Below, piece after piece: positions 1 through 11,082 of a stretch of DNA of 64,000 bases. The notes beneath the pieces were generated by a model. That model saw only the letters and a list, made by a program, of their open reading frames with translations, was not told the origin of the DNA and ran no database searches. The DNA comes from an uncultured Selenomonadales bacterium (GTDB lineage: Bacteria; Bacillota; Negativicutes; DSM-1736; Dendrosporobacteraceae). Each line of letters starts with the position of its first letter. The first letter of the stretch is position 1. The stretch lies in the NCBI GenBank assembly GCA_946407015.1, contig CAMJML010000004.1, forward strand, positions 62,001 to 126,000, given 5' to 3'. The translations under genes and the position numbers were made by a program.

Positions 1-1
1 A

Positions 2-700
2 TTTATTCCGGCAGTTGCTGGTTTTCTGATGGAAAAAGAAATTTCCTTCCTTGGCAAAGCTGTGTCCAATCCGGCCCGGCCGTTTGTAGCCATTATCGGC
101 GGCGCTAAAGTGTCTGATAAGATTGGCGTGATTGACAATCTGCTGAGCAAGGTGGATACCCTCATTATTGGCGGTGGTATGGCCAATACCTTTATTGCCG
201 CTCAAGGCTATCAAACCGGTAAATCCTTAATTGAAGGCGATAAGCTGGAGCTGGCCCGTGAACTGATGGACAAAGCCAAAACCACCGGCGTCAAACTGCT
301 GCTGCCAACCGATGTGGTGATAGCCGATCAGTTTGCTGCCGATGCCCAGCATAAAACAGTCGGTTTGGATGCCATTGAGGCCGATTGGATGGCACTGGAT
401 ATTGGCCCGGCTACGGCAGCCAAATATGCCGCTGCCCTGAAAACGGCCCAGACTGTGGTCTGGAACGGCCCGATGGGCGTTTTCGAATTTGATGCTTTTG
501 CCAAGGGGACTGAAGCGGTTGCCCAGGCGGTTGCGGCTTCATCCGCCATTAGTATTGTTGGCGGCGGCGACTCTATTGCGGCGCTGGAAAAAACCGGACT
601 GGCGGAACAAATCAGTCATATCTCGACCGGTGGCGGAGCTTCACTGGAATTTCTTGAAGGCAAAGTGCTGCCTGGAATTGCAGCCTTAGCGGATAAATAG
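2..700 (+). CDS. pgk: Phosphoglycerate kinase, C-terminal part (cut by window edge)
   Basis: Phosphoglycerate kinase makes ATP and 3-phosphoglycerate from 1,3-bisphosphoglycerate in the cytoplasm. The frame is already open at base 2, before the first ATG at 29, so the start lies outside the window. The 232 residues present match the C-terminal nucleotide-binding lobe of a roughly 395-residue enzyme. Visible signatures are [13 protein letters not shown], the [11 protein letters not shown] loop and the glycine-rich [13 protein letters not shown] near the end, followed by the [14 protein letters not shown]-terminal motif. It is the first visible gene of a pgk-tpiA-gpmI-eno operon; tpiA begins 11 bases after its stop. 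Confidence 0.97.
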   Translation, partial: FIPAVAGFLMEKEISFLGKAVSNPARPFVAIIGGAKVSDKIGVIDNLLSKVDTLIIGGGMANTFIAAQGYQTGKSLIEGDKLELARELMDKAKTTGVKLLLPTDVVIADQFAADAQHKTVGLDAIEADWMALDIGPATAAKYAAALKTAQTVVWNGPMGVFEFDAFAKGTEAVAQAVAASSAISIVGGGDSIAALEKTGLAEQISHISTGGGASLEFLEGKVLPGIAALADK

Positions 701-711
701 GGGGAGATTTG

Positions 712-1461
712 ATGCGTAAACCAATTCTTGCAGGCAACTGGAAGATGCATAAGACGGTCACTGAAGCGGTGGCTTTGGTGCAGGAATTAGGAAGATTAAC
801 GGCCGATGCCAAAGATGTTGATATTGTGGTTTGTCCGACCTTTACGGCCTTGTTTGTCGTACGGGAAGCCTTGTCCGGAACCAATATTCAACTGGGTGCG
901 CAGAATATGCATTGGGAAAAGCAAGGCGCTTTTACCGGTGAAATTTCTCCAGGCATGCTCAAAGATGTCGGCTGCCAGTATGTCATTATCGGGCACTCGG
1001 AACGCCGTCAGTATTTTGCCGAAACCGATCAAACGGTCAATCAGAAATTGAAAGCTGCGCTGGCTAATGAACTGACCCCGATCTTCTGCGTGGGTGAATC
1101 CCTGGAGCAGCGGGAAGCCGGCACCACCGAAGCGGTTGTCCTGGAGCAGGTACGTGCCGGTTTAGCGGGCTTAAGTGCTGAACAGGTCGCCAGCCTGGTT
1201 GTTGCTTATGAACCAATCTGGGCGATTGGCACAGGCCGGACCGCTTCGGCTGAGGATGCCAATGCCGTTTGCAAGTTTATCCGGGTATCTATTGCCAAAC
1301 TGTTTGGTCAAGACAGTGCGGACCGGGTCCGGATTCAATACGGCGGCAGCGTAAAAGCGGATAATATTGCCGAACTGATGGCAAAAAGTGATATCGACGG
1401 TGCTTTGGTAGGCGGCGCTGCGCTGGATGCCGTTGGTTTCAGCAAAATCGTTAAATTTTAG
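712..1461 (+). CDS. tpiA: Triosephosphate isomerase
   Basis: It interconverts dihydroxyacetone phosphate and glyceraldehyde 3-phosphate. The 249-residue product has the family start MRKPILAGNWKMHK, the GHSERR motif with the electrophilic His, the catalytic AYEPIWAIGTG loop and the phosphate-binding YGGSV near the end. The start was placed at ATG 712 because a GGGGAG ribosome binding site lies at 701-706; a TTG at 709 is in frame but would add one residue and sit closer to the site. It is second in the glycolytic operon, and gpmI follows after 18 bases. Confidence 0.97.
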   Translation: MRKPILAGNWKMHKTVTEAVALVQELGRLTADAKDVDIVVCPTFTALFVVREALSGTNIQLGAQNMHWEKQGAFTGEISPGMLKDVGCQYVIIGHSERRQYFAETDQTVNQKLKAALANELTPIFCVGESLEQREAGTTEAVVLEQVRAGLAGLSAEQVASLVVAYEPIWAIGTGRTASAEDANAVCKFIRVSIAKLFGQDSADRVRIQYGGSVKADNIAELMAKSDIDGALVGGAALDAVGFSKIVKF

Positions 1462-1479
1462 AACCGGGTGGGTAAACAA

Positions 1480-3030
1480 ATGGCAAAATTGAAAACCCCT
1501 TTAGCATTGGTCATCTTAGACGGCTGGGGAATTGGCAAGGGGACAGATTCCTACAATGCCATTGCCAAGGCCCGCACGCCTCATATGACCCTGCTGTCCG
1601 AAATGTATCCGTCGACTACCCTGACTTGCTCAGGGGAAGCGGTCGGGTTGCCGGAAGGGCAAATGGGCAATTCTGAAGTCGGACATTTGAATATTGGTGC
1701 CGGCCGGGTGGTATATCAGGAATTAACCCGGATTACCAAAGCCATTCGTGATGGCGACTTCTTTACCAATCCGGTGCTGGTCGATACGATCAATAAAACC
1801 AAAGCGGCTGACGGGGCGCTGCATTTGATGGGCCTCTTGTCGGACGGAGGGGTTCATAGCCACAGCCAGCATCTCTATGCGCTGCTGGAACTGGCCAAAC
1901 GCCATGGCCTGGAGCGGGTGTATGTGCATGCTTACCTGGATGGGCGTGATGTTCCACCCTCCAGTGCGGCCGGCTTTGTGCAGGAACTGGAAGCTAAAAT
2001 TGCTGAAATCGGGATTGGCCGCATGGCCACCATTGCCGGCCGTTATTATGCCATGGACCGCGACAAACGCTGGGACCGGACGGAGAAAGCGTATGCCGCC
2101 CTGGTTTACCGGACCGGTGAACATGCCTCCTCCGGCTTGCAGGCTGTTGAACAGGCCTATCAGCAAGGGCAGACCGATGAGTTTGTGCTGCCAACCGTCA
2201 TTGACGGCTGCGGGGATTGCGGCATCAAAGACGGCGATGGGGTCATCTTTTTCAACTTCCGGCCCGACCGGGCCCGGCAATTGACCAGGGCCTTCGTTGA
2301 TCCGGAGTTTAGCGGCTTTGAACGGAAAACCGGCTTTTTCCCCCTTCACTTTGCCACCATGACCCAATATGACGAGACACTGCCGGTTGAAGTTGCCTAT
2401 AAGCCTCAATATTTAAAGAATACGCTGGGCGAAGTGTTTGCTCAGGCCGGTTTGAAGCAACTGCGCATTGCCGAAACTGAAAAATATGCTCATGTGACCT
2501 TTTTCTTCAACGGCGGGGAAGAAAAGCCTTCGGACGGTGAAGAACGCATCTTGATCGCCTCGCCTAAAGTGGCTACCTATGATTTGCAGCCGACCATGAG
2601 CGCTATTGAAGTAACCGACCGGGTGGTTCAGGAAATTAAGTCCGGACAATATGATTTGATTATTTTGAACTATGCCAATTGTGATATGGTAGGCCATACC
2701 GGGGTATTCCCGGCTGCCGTGGAGGCGGTGAGTACAGTTGATGCCTGCGTGGGCCGTCTGGTGGAAGCCATGCGCAGCAGCGGCGGTATTACCTGCATTA
2801 CGGCGGATCATGGCAATGCCGAGCTGATGGTGGATCCGGTGACGGGCGAGCCGTTTACCGCTCACACTACCAATGAAGTACCTTTTATCATGGTGTCAGA
2901 GCACCATCGCAGCAGCAAGCTGCGTCCGGGTATTTTGGCTGATATTTCCCCAACTCTTCTGGAATTGGCCGGAATGGACATACCGTCCGAAATGACCGGT
3001 ACCAGTTTAATCAAGAAAGCTTGTGAATAG
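1480..3030 (+). CDS. gpmI: 2,3-bisphosphoglycerate-independent phosphoglycerate mutase
   Basis: The cofactor-independent, Mn-dependent mutase converts 3- to 2-phosphoglycerate. The product is 516 residues, the usual length. It opens with [11 protein letters not shown] (metal site) and carries the phosphoserine motif [17 protein letters not shown]; near the C-terminus, TADHGNAE supplies metal-binding Asp and His. The start is set at ATG 1480, about 8 bases after the G-rich GGGTGG stretch at 1466-1472; a GTG at 1468 in the same frame is possible but lies inside that stretch. It is third in the glycolytic operon, with eno 26 bases downstream. Confidence 0.96.
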   Translation: MAKLKTPLALVILDGWGIGKGTDSYNAIAKARTPHMTLLSEMYPSTTLTCSGEAVGLPEGQMGNSEVGHLNIGAGRVVYQELTRITKAIRDGDFFTNPVLVDTINKTKAADGALHLMGLLSDGGVHSHSQHLYALLELAKRHGLERVYVHAYLDGRDVPPSSAAGFVQELEAKIAEIGIGRMATIAGRYYAMDRDKRWDRTEKAYAALVYRTGEHASSGLQAVEQAYQQGQTDEFVLPTVIDGCGDCGIKDGDGVIFFNFRPDRARQLTRAFVDPEFSGFERKTGFFPLHFATMTQYDETLPVEVAYKPQYLKNTLGEVFAQAGLKQLRIAETEKYAHVTFFFNGGEEKPSDGEERILIASPKVATYDLQPTMSAIEVTDRVVQEIKSGQYDLIILNYANCDMVGHTGVFPAAVEAVSTVDACVGRLVEAMRSSGGITCITADHGNAELMVDPVTGEPFTAHTTNEVPFIMVSEHHRSSKLRPGILADISPTLLELAGMDIPSEMTGTSLIKKACE

Positions 3031-3053
3031 ACCAATATATTCAGGAGGTTTGA

Positions 3054-4340
<1,287 letters not shown>

Positions 4341-4348
4341 CCGATTGT

Positions 4349-4390
4349 CAGGCGGGCCTGGTTATCACTGGGGCCGCCTGCTTGTTTCTT
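4349..4390 (+). terminator. Hairpin terminator after eno
   Basis: CAGGCGG (4349-4355) pairs with CCGCCTG (4374-4380), extended inward by GCC/GGG-type pairs, and is followed by the T-rich CTTGTTTCTT. It is the likely end of the glycolytic transcript. The U tract is interrupted, so strength is uncertain. Confidence 0.6.
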
Positions 4391-4654
4391 CGTTATCCTA
4401 CAGGGAAAAGATGACAGGAATCACAAGTTTTTTCGATTCTAGAGCAGGATTTTGGGAATTTTCGGATAATTAAAACAATAGTAAGTTTAGATACGGAATG
4501 ATCAAAATATCCCCGCAACTTCATATTGACAGGATCAGAGTATGAGAGAGTCCGCAATTGCATCTTGAGCAAACAGCAAGGTGTAGTTCGGGCTTTTTTC
4601 TTATCAGTCTGCAGGGAGATTTTGGCCTTTTACACCAAACAAGGAGGCACTAGG
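4391..4654 (+). other. Gene-free leader before the chemoreceptor
   Basis: About 260 bases with no convincing gene. The frame of the next gene stays open back to a TTG at 4526, but without a ribosome binding site. A TTGACA at 4526-4531 has no matching -10 box at the right distance. I recognise no riboswitch here. Confidence 0.4.
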
Positions 4655-6586
4655 ATGACGAAGCGGGCGGTTATTTTACAGGTGGTTGGAGTAGCGGTTT
4701 TATGTGCGGAGGTTCTTTGGCTCTATGAGAAAATGAACAGCTTCTGGCTGGCTGTTTTGAGCGGGCTGGTGACAGGCAGCATCCTGATTTTGATCGGCTA
4801 CTGCCGGCCGTTTCAGGACCAGCCGCAGCGACCGGAACAAACGGAGGGTCCGTCCTGTTTCAAGCCGAAGGAGACAATTGATATTGATTTATTCGGGATG
4901 GCGGAGAGCCTGGCTTTTGTTTCCCAGCAATTGGTCTGGGTGGTGGATCAAAATAAATCAGCGCTGAAAAAGCTGGGCAGCCTGTCGCTGGAGATCAGCC
5001 GTCAGAGTGAGACCAATGCCAGCAGCGTGGAGGAAACGGCTGCCGGTGTGCAGGATATTGCTTCGACGGCGTCGACTGTTTTTGCGGCTTCGCAGGAAAG
5101 CTTGCAGCAGTGTCAAAACTCGGCGGCTTTAGCCGCTAAACAGCAGGGGCAGATCGAAGAGGTTGGGGCGACGCTGTTAACAGTGGCCGGGATTGTTCAT
5201 GAATCAGTCCGGCATATTGAGGAGCTTAATCAGGCTTCGGAAAAGATCAATGACTTTGTCGGAAAAATTCGCGGGATTGCCAGTCAAACCAATTTGCTGG
5301 CATTAAACGCTGCGATTGAAGCGGCCAGAGCCGGGGAGAGCGGCCGCGGCTTTGCCGTTGTGGCCGAGGAAGTGCGTAAACTGGCCGGGGAGAGTGAACT
5401 GATTACCGGTGAGGTAGAAGAGCTGGTGCGCAATATCGTGACCAAGACCAAAGGAGTTACGGAAACTATGCAGTCCGGCAATAAACGCCTGACCGGCGTT
5501 GAAGGACTGACCCGCAGTGCCGCAGAGGCCATGCGGGAAATGACCGGCAATTTTAACCGGATCGAGCAAACGGTTGCCCGCTTATGCCAGTTATCGAGCG
5601 ATCAGCGCATGACGACCGAGCAAATGGCGCAAGTTGTCGAAACCATTGGCTCCGCTACGGTTGAGATTGCCGGCAGTACCCAGGATGCCATGCACAGTGT
5701 CGGCCTGCAGGAAAAAAGTGCGGCTGAAATGTATCAGCATGCGAAAAATATGGCGGTCACGGCTGAAAAATTGCAGGAAGCAGCGGTACGGTTTAAAAAG
5801 GCCGATGAGTTAATCTTCGGGGTGAATCCTTTTGTTGCGCCCCAGGTCATCAAAGAGTCATATGTTCCCATTTTGGAAACAGCCGCCGGCAAGATGGGAA
5901 TGAAGGCCAGAGTGGTCATTGTTTCGGATTATGATGCCTTAGGCCGGGCCTTGCTGAACGGCATGGTGGACATTGGCTGGTTCTCCCCTTTTGCCTATGT
6001 ATCGGCGAAAGACAAGGGCAATATTATTCCCATTGTCACTCCGATTGTCAATCAAACTACAGCCTATCAAGGCTATATCATTACCCGGGCTGATTCGAAG
6101 ATTAAGGAACTCAACGATCTGCAAGGCAGCAAATTCGGGTTTGTCGATCCTCAGTCCGCCTCCGGCTATGTGTATCCCCGGGCGCTGCTCGTAGAGCAAG
6201 GCAAAAATCCTGAAAAGTTTTTTGGTGAAACCACCTTCCTTGGCAGTCACGACCGGGTTATTGATGCGGTGCTGGACGGCTCGATTGAGGCCGGAGCCAC
6301 CTATTCGGAGGCCATGGACAGGGCCAAGGCCAAAGGGATTGCGGTAGACAAGCTGACCATTTTAGCCAAAACTGAACTGATTCCCAAAGATGTTATCGCC
6401 GGACGGCAGGAGCTGGAAAGCCGTTGTGTGCAGGAACTGGCGCAGGCCTTTAAGGCCATCAGCGACCGCAACAGCCAGTATGCGGGCTTTATGAAAAAGA
6501 CGCATATTAATGGCTTTGTGGATAGTGATGATCAAAACTATGAGGTAGTACGCCGGGCTTCTAGATTGCTGCAGGCCAAACGGTAA
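4655..6586 (+). CDS. Chemoreceptor (MCP) with C-terminal PhnD-like phosph(on)ate-binding domain
   Basis: The 643-residue protein starts at ATG 4655, 7 bases after AAGGAGG (4641-4647). Two hydrophobic segments (about 4-24 and 28-48) form a hairpin with almost nothing between them, so there is no periplasmic sensor domain. A methyl-accepting signalling domain follows, with the conserved tip [20 protein letters not shown] near residue 208. From about residue 388 to the end is a substrate-binding fold of the PhnD/SsuA type (motifs [20 protein letters not shown] and [17 protein letters not shown]). In the PhnD family this domain is normally extracytoplasmic and feeds an ABC transporter. Here the order of parts predicts that it lies in the cytoplasm after the signalling domain, which is unusual. 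It stands alone between the glycolysis and glp operons. Ligand unknown; an oxyanion such as phosphonate or phosphite is a guess from the family. Confidence 0.88.
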   Translation: MTKRAVILQVVGVAVLCAEVLWLYEKMNSFWLAVLSGLVTGSILILIGYCRPFQDQPQRPEQTEGPSCFKPKETIDIDLFGMAESLAFVSQQLVWVVDQNKSALKKLGSLSLEISRQSETNASSVEETAAGVQDIASTASTVFAASQESLQQCQNSAALAAKQQGQIEEVGATLLTVAGIVHESVRHIEELNQASEKINDFVGKIRGIASQTNLLALNAAIEAARAGESGRGFAVVAEEVRKLAGESELITGEVEELVRNIVTKTKGVTETMQSGNKRLTGVEGLTRSAAEAMREMTGNFNRIEQTVARLCQLSSDQRMTTEQMAQVVETIGSATVEIAGSTQDAMHSVGLQEKSAAEMYQHAKNMAVTAEKLQEAAVRFKKADELIFGVNPFVAPQVIKESYVPILETAAGKMGMKARVVIVSDYDALGRALLNGMVDIGWFSPFAYVSAKDKGNIIPIVTPIVNQTTAYQGYIITRADSKIKELNDLQGSKFGFVDPQSASGYVYPRALLVEQGKNPEKFFGETTFLGSHDRVIDAVLDGSIEAGATYSEAMDRAKAKGIAVDKLTILAKTELIPKDVIAGRQELESRCVQELAQAFKAISDRNSQYAGFMKKTHINGFVDSDDQNYEVVRRASRLLQAKR

Positions 6587-6687
6587 CGTGGTGCGCACAC
6601 CGGAGAATGTGCAAGAAAACTGCATATTTTTTGTGTCCTGTGCGTAGGTATGAATAAAAGTAAATATGTGTGAATTTTCTAATAGTA

Positions 6688-6717
6688 TTGCTCTTTTTAG
6701 TCGAAATGTGTTATGAT
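6688..6717 (+). promoter_or_regulatory. Putative sigma-A promoter of glpABC
   Basis: TTGCTC (6688-6693), 18 bases, then TATGAT (6712-6717). It lies about 285 bases upstream of glpA, leaving room for the long structured leader. No experimental support. Confidence 0.5.
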
Positions 6718-6762
6718 AAGAGGGACAGGTAAGTATAATCAAATATTGCGGATAGAGACAAT

Positions 6763-6817
6763 GACAATCCGAAACGCGACACGCTGATAGCATGTCTGCT
6801 TCGGATTGTTTCTTTTT
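6763..6817 (+). promoter_or_regulatory. Terminator-like hairpin 1 in the glpA leader
   Basis: ACAATCCGAA (6764-6773) pairs perfectly with TTCGGATTGT (6800-6809) across a 26-base loop, and TTCTTTTTC follows. It lies between the promoter and glpA. In Bacillus the antiterminator GlpP acts on a leader terminator ahead of glycerol genes; similar control is possible here, but no GlpP gene or binding sequence is identified. It could instead be the terminator of a short leader RNA. Confidence 0.5.
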
Positions 6818-6917
6818 CGGGCGAATCATGCCATATGATTGTGAACAGTCTTTTGGCAGAACGCTTCATGACCAATGACAATATTTGATAAAATGGATAT
6901 ATGGGCTAGAGATGAGG

Positions 6918-6983
6918 AGCAGTCCTATTGTGTTCACTAGATGGGTAACCAGGCTAGTGTGCTTAGGGCTGCTTTATTATTTT
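6918..6983 (+). promoter_or_regulatory. Second, two-tier hairpin just before glpA
   Basis: AGCAGTCCTA (6918-6927) pairs with TAGGGCTGCT (6964-6973) with one G-U pair. Inside it CACTAG (6935-6940) pairs with CTAGTG (6954-6959). TTTATTATTTT follows, and the glpA ribosome binding site begins about 12 bases after the stem. The shape fits an attenuator or a structured aptamer with expression platform. I cannot assign it to a known riboswitch. Confidence 0.45.
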
Positions 6984-7001
6984 GCAAAGGAGAATTCAGT
7001 G

Positions 7002-8615
7002 ATGCAAAAGACGACAGTGGTGGTTATCGGCGGGGGCGCAACAGGGGTCGGCATTCTTCGCGATTTATGCATGAGAGGAGTGGACGCCATCTTAGTGGAG
7101 CAGCGCGATCTGGCTTACGGAACAAGCTCGCGCTATCACGGGCTGCTGCACAGCGGCGGGCGCTATGCGGTAAAAGATGCGGAAGCAGGCAAGGAATGCA
7201 TTGAGGAGAACACCATCTTACGCAAAATTGGCCGGCATTGTGTCGAAGCAACCGAAGGTTTTTTTGTCCGGACCGAAGCAGACAGTGAGGATTTTGAAGT
7301 CAAATGGGTGGAAGCCTGCTCGAAAGTGGGCATTCCGGTCATTCCGCTGTCGGTCCAGGAAGCGCTGCGGCTGGAGCCCAATTTAAGTCCGAAAATAAAA
7401 TCCGTCTACCGCATTCCGGATGCTGCCATCGACGGGTTTCGCATGGTATGGCAAAATGCTGCCTCGGCGCGGAAATACGGTGGCCGTATTCTCACCTATA
7501 CCGAAGTGACCGAAATTGAAAATACCAATGGTCAAGTGACAGGCTTGACGGTTCGCAATACAATCAGTGGACAGACCGACAAAATTCAATGCGATTTTGT
7601 GGTCAGTGCAGCCGGTTCCTGGGCCGGGCAAATTGCCCAATCGGCCGGTATTACCGTCAATGTCCAGCCGGACAGAGGGACCTTGATTGCCTTTAATCAC
7701 CGGATTAGCAGCCGGGTCATCAACCGGCTGCGGCCGGCTGCCGATGGGGATATTTTTGTTCCTCATGGTTCGATTACCATTTTAGGTACGACTTCTTCGG
7801 CGGCCGACCGTCCGGATGATACCACTCCGTCTTCGGCTGAGATTGTGAGACTGCTGGATATTGGTCACGCTTTGTTTGAGGACATCCGCGATTACCGGAT
7901 TCTGCGGGCCTTTACCGGTACCCGGCCGCTCTATAGTGCCGATCCGAACGCCAAAGGCCGGGGAGCCTCGCGCAACTTTGTCATCCTCGATCATGCCCAT
8001 GAGGGGCTGAAAGGTTTTGTCAGCATTGTCGGGGGGAAATTTACCACTTACCGGCTGATGGCGGAAAAGGTTACCGACCTGGTCTGTCACTATCTCAATG
8101 TGAAAGAGCCTTGCCGGACCGCAAGCGAAGATATTGTACCCGATCCATCGGCCGAGCTGATGGCTAAAGCCAAGCTGTATTTCCCTGCTTATGGCACCAA
8201 GCTGGCAGCATCCCGCCTGGGGGCTGACGGACTGGAGCGGGTGGTCAAACGGATGCAGGAAAAACCTGAAAAGAGCCAATTGCTCTGTGAGTGTGAAAAC
8301 GTCACCCTGGCTGAAGTGGAAGAGGCCGCAGCCGACAGCACCAGCCATATGCTCAGTGACGTGCGCCGTAAGACCCGCATGGGGATGGGGACTTGCCAAG
8401 GGGCATTCTGTACCTATCGCAGCGTGGGGGCGGTCGATGCTAACGGGCTGTCCTGGGGACAGGATACCGGCGGTTTGTTTAAAGAGTTCCTGCAGGCCCG
8501 CTGGAATGGCATCCGGCCTGTTTTGTGGGGCAATGTCATCCGGGAAGCTGAATTGACGCGCGGCATTTATGACGCGACTTTAAATATAAATGGGGCGATC
8601 AACAATGAGAAATAA
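7002..8615 (+). CDS. glpA: Anaerobic glycerol-3-phosphate dehydrogenase, subunit A
   Basis: The catalytic FAD subunit oxidises sn-glycerol 3-phosphate to dihydroxyacetone phosphate, working with GlpB and GlpC. The 537 residues match the family length. The dinucleotide-binding motif VVVIGGGATGVG sits at 6-17. The C-terminal BFD-like iron-sulfur region has LLCECENVT followed about 30 residues later by GTCQGAFC. ATG 7002 was chosen because AAAGGAG (6986-6992) lies 9 bases upstream; the frame is open further back, but those codons overlap the leader hairpin and look non-coding. Its stop overlaps the start of glpB. The product feeds tpiA and the glycolytic operon nearby. Confidence 0.95.
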   Translation: MQKTTVVVIGGGATGVGILRDLCMRGVDAILVEQRDLAYGTSSRYHGLLHSGGRYAVKDAEAGKECIEENTILRKIGRHCVEATEGFFVRTEADSEDFEVKWVEACSKVGIPVIPLSVQEALRLEPNLSPKIKSVYRIPDAAIDGFRMVWQNAASARKYGGRILTYTEVTEIENTNGQVTGLTVRNTISGQTDKIQCDFVVSAAGSWAGQIAQSAGITVNVQPDRGTLIAFNHRISSRVINRLRPAADGDIFVPHGSITILGTTSSAADRPDDTTPSSAEIVRLLDIGHALFEDIRDYRILRAFTGTRPLYSADPNAKGRGASRNFVILDHAHEGLKGFVSIVGGKFTTYRLMAEKVTDLVCHYLNVKEPCRTASEDIVPDPSAELMAKAKLYFPAYGTKLAASRLGADGLERVVKRMQEKPEKSQLLCECENVTLAEVEEAAADSTSHMLSDVRRKTRMGMGTCQGAFCTYRSVGAVDANGLSWGQDTGGLFKEFLQARWNGIRPVLWGNVIREAELTRGIYDATLNINGAINNEK

Positions 8616-9846
8616 TGATGTCATCGTGATTGGCGGCGGCTTGGCCGGATTGTTTGCGGCTGCGGTTGCGGCCAGGCAGGGGCGGAAGGTCAGGGTGCTG
8701 GCCTATGGGGCTGGTGCACTCAATATCGGCGGCGGAATTATTGATGTGTTAGGCTATGGCTATGATGCCCGGCCGCTATCCAGCCCGGAGGCCGGATTAG
8801 CTGATTTGCCGCCAGAGCATCCTTATCATAAAATCGGCCGGACCGCACTGGCGGATGCCCTGGCATTTTTTCAGGACATCACGGTAGCGGAAGGCTACGA
8901 ATATCAGGGCAGTCTTCAAGAAATGCAATGGCTGCCAACGGCAGCCGGGACGCTCAAGCCGACCTGTCTGCTGCCTAAGACGATGAATCCGGCTGTGCTG
9001 AAACAGACCGACCGGGTGTATGTGGTTGGCTTTGACTACTTGAAAGATTTTTATCCTCAATTGGTGGCACGCAACCTGCAGCCTTATTTCAAGCACCAGA
9101 CCTTTACGGCTGACTTGTGCAGCCTGAACTTTGCCGAAGGACGGGATGTTTCGTCCCTGGATATTGCCCGCTGGCTGGATACGCCTGAAGGGCAGGACAG
9201 TTTCCTCAAGCAGTTGAAGCGTAAAGTCGAGCCGGGCAGCGCCATCCTGATTCCGCCGGTGCTGGGTACCCAGCCGGATTATACGTTGGCCGGCAAGCTG
9301 GAAGCAGAACTCAAGTGCCGGTTTGTCGAAACAGCGGCCCTGCCACCGGCTGTAACCGGGCTGAGGCTGCGGACGCTGCTGCTTAATTATCTGAAGAAAC
9401 AAGGCGTTATCGTAGTGGAAAAGGCCTTGGTTTCAGGAGCGATGGTGGACCAGGGGCTGTGTACCGCTGTGATGACTGAGAATTTTGACCGTCAGCGTAC
9501 TTATCAGGCTAAAGCCTATATTCTGGCCAATGGCGGTTTTTATGGCGGCGGACTGGTGGCTCAGCCCGGACGGGTCATCGAACCGATCTTTAACATACCG
9601 GTCGCTGCTCCTGAGGCACAGGAAGACTGGTCTAATGCCCAGTTGTTTTCGGGTGAGAAACAACAGTTTGCCCAATTGGGAATCCAGGTGGATGAAGCCA
9701 TGCGGCCGCTGTCCGCTGATGGCAGCATCCTGCTGAGCAACGTGCATGTTGCCGGTAAAAGTTTGGGCGGCTATGATTTCTGTTTCGAAAAGTCTGGTAA
9801 TGGGGTGGCGCTTGCTTCGGCCTATCAAGCAGCCATTTCATGTTAA
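8605..9846 (+). CDS. glpB: Anaerobic glycerol-3-phosphate dehydrogenase, subunit B
   Basis: A 413-residue flavoprotein subunit, with the N-terminal FAD motif DVIVIGGGLAGLFAA. Homologues bridge electrons from GlpA to the membrane-bound GlpC. ATG 8605 lies inside the last codons of glpA (11-base overlap), about 8 bases after GGGGCG; an in-frame ATG at 8590 would overlap more and lacks a site. Overlap with glpA and a 15-base gap to glpC indicate translational coupling in one operon. Confidence 0.93.
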   Translation: MRNNDVIVIGGGLAGLFAAAVAARQGRKVRVLAYGAGALNIGGGIIDVLGYGYDARPLSSPEAGLADLPPEHPYHKIGRTALADALAFFQDITVAEGYEYQGSLQEMQWLPTAAGTLKPTCLLPKTMNPAVLKQTDRVYVVGFDYLKDFYPQLVARNLQPYFKHQTFTADLCSLNFAEGRDVSSLDIARWLDTPEGQDSFLKQLKRKVEPGSAILIPPVLGTQPDYTLAGKLEAELKCRFVETAALPPAVTGLRLRTLLLNYLKKQGVIVVEKALVSGAMVDQGLCTAVMTENFDRQRTYQAKAYILANGGFYGGGLVAQPGRVIEPIFNIPVAAPEAQEDWSNAQLFSGEKQQFAQLGIQVDEAMRPLSADGSILLSNVHVAGKSLGGYDFCFEKSGNGVALASAYQAAISC

Positions 9847-9861
9847 GGGAGAGGCGAAAAT

Positions 9862-11064
9862 ATGAGTAAACATCTGATTAATCCTGATCGTTGTACAGCT
9901 TGCACCAGCTGTATTGCCCAATGTCCGGTCACCGCAGCCACCCGGAAGTTCCGCGGTCCCAAAATGGTCGGGCCGGCGCTGGAGAGAATGCGTTTGTCCC
10001 AGGAGGATGACGAACCTTCTTTAGATTACTGCTCTAATTGTAAGAACTGCGATATCTCCTGTCCGTTCGGTGTACCGGTATCAACGTTGAATATGCTGGC
10101 CCGCGCTAAGCAGTATCAAAAGAAAAAACAAAGTCTGCGGGACCATATCTTATCCCACGGTGAGCAAATGGCCAAAATGGGTGAGCTGATTCCCGGTATG
10201 GCGGCCATGACCAACTTGGGTATGAGTATTGGCCGGAAACTTGGGCTGCTGGATTTAGTGGGAATTGCCGGAAAGGCCCCGCTGCCGGCCTATGCCTCCA
10301 GTTCTTTTATGAAACAATTTAAAAACCTGAAACAGCAGTCGTTTCCCGATAAAGTGGTATTCTTCCCAGGCTGTTTCATTAACTATAATGACCCTCAGGT
10401 CGGATTGGATTTTGTAGCCGTGATGCAGAAAAACAAGATTGAAGTGCTGGTGGATGAAGAATTTGTCTGCTGCGGCTCACCGTTGGTCGTGAACGGCTAT
10501 TTGGATGAGGCCCGTGAAAATGCCGTGAAAAATACCAGCCGGATCAGTCAATGGATTGAGCAAGGCTATCCAATCATTACCTGCTGCACCAGCTGCGGGC
10601 TGATGCTGAAACAAGAGTATCAGGAACTGTTTGGGCTGGAGGCTGTTGCCGCCAATGCCAAGCACATGTTTGATGCAATGGAGTTTTTAACGCTGCTGGC
10701 CGACGAAGGCCGTCTAAATACCGATTTCAGCCCGATTGAAGCGGAAACCCTTTATCATGCTCCCTGTCATCTGCGGGCTCAAGGGATGGGGCTGCCGGCT
10801 TTGGAAGTATTGTCCCTGATCCCGGGATTGAAAATTGAAAATGCCGACGCCGGCTGCTGCGGCATCTCTGGCAACTATGGCTTTAAAGCCGATAAATATG
10901 ACATTTCCATGACGGTTGGCAAGCGCTTGTTCGATACCATCAAGCAGGCAGGAGTCGAGACTGTGGCCTGCGATTGCGGAACCTGCCGGCTGCAGATTCA
11001 GCATGGGGCCCAGGTCAAAACAGCGCATCCCGTTTCCCTGCTCCGTCAGGCCTATCGCGTGTAG
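9862..11064 (+). CDS. glpC: Anaerobic glycerol-3-phosphate dehydrogenase, subunit C (Fe-S)
   Basis: The 400-residue iron-sulfur subunit passes electrons to the quinone pool. Two 4Fe-4S motifs lie near the N-terminus: CTACTSCIAQCP (from about residue 11) and CSNCKNCDISCP (from about 57). Two cysteine-rich CCG-type domains follow, seen as FFPGCF, VCCGSPLV, CCTSCG, YHAPCHLRAQG, GCCGISGNYG and CDCGTC. GGGAGAGG precedes ATG 9862. It is the last gene of glpABC. Confidence 0.95.
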   Translation: MSKHLINPDRCTACTSCIAQCPVTAATRKFRGPKMVGPALERMRLSQEDDEPSLDYCSNCKNCDISCPFGVPVSTLNMLARAKQYQKKKQSLRDHILSHGEQMAKMGELIPGMAAMTNLGMSIGRKLGLLDLVGIAGKAPLPAYASSSFMKQFKNLKQQSFPDKVVFFPGCFINYNDPQVGLDFVAVMQKNKIEVLVDEEFVCCGSPLVVNGYLDEARENAVKNTSRISQWIEQGYPIITCCTSCGLMLKQEYQELFGLEAVAANAKHMFDAMEFLTLLADEGRLNTDFSPIEAETLYHAPCHLRAQGMGLPALEVLSLIPGLKIENADAGCCGISGNYGFKADKYDISMTVGKRLFDTIKQAGVETVACDCGTCRLQIQHGAQVKTAHPVSLLRQAYRV

Positions 11065-11082
11065 CTGGTGCTTCAGCCAACT

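Noticed and set aside
1723-2409. Long reading frame on the minus strand within gpmI
   Set aside because: It is the antisense shadow of a well-recognised gene, with no site or homology of its own.
4526-4654. Longer N-terminus for the PhnD-MCP protein from TTG 4526
   Set aside because: No ribosome binding site there, while AAGGAGG sits 7 bases before ATG 4655.
6885-7001. Longer N-terminus for GlpA
   Set aside because: Those codons lie inside the leader hairpin and are unlike any GlpA; a good ribosome binding site precedes ATG 7002.
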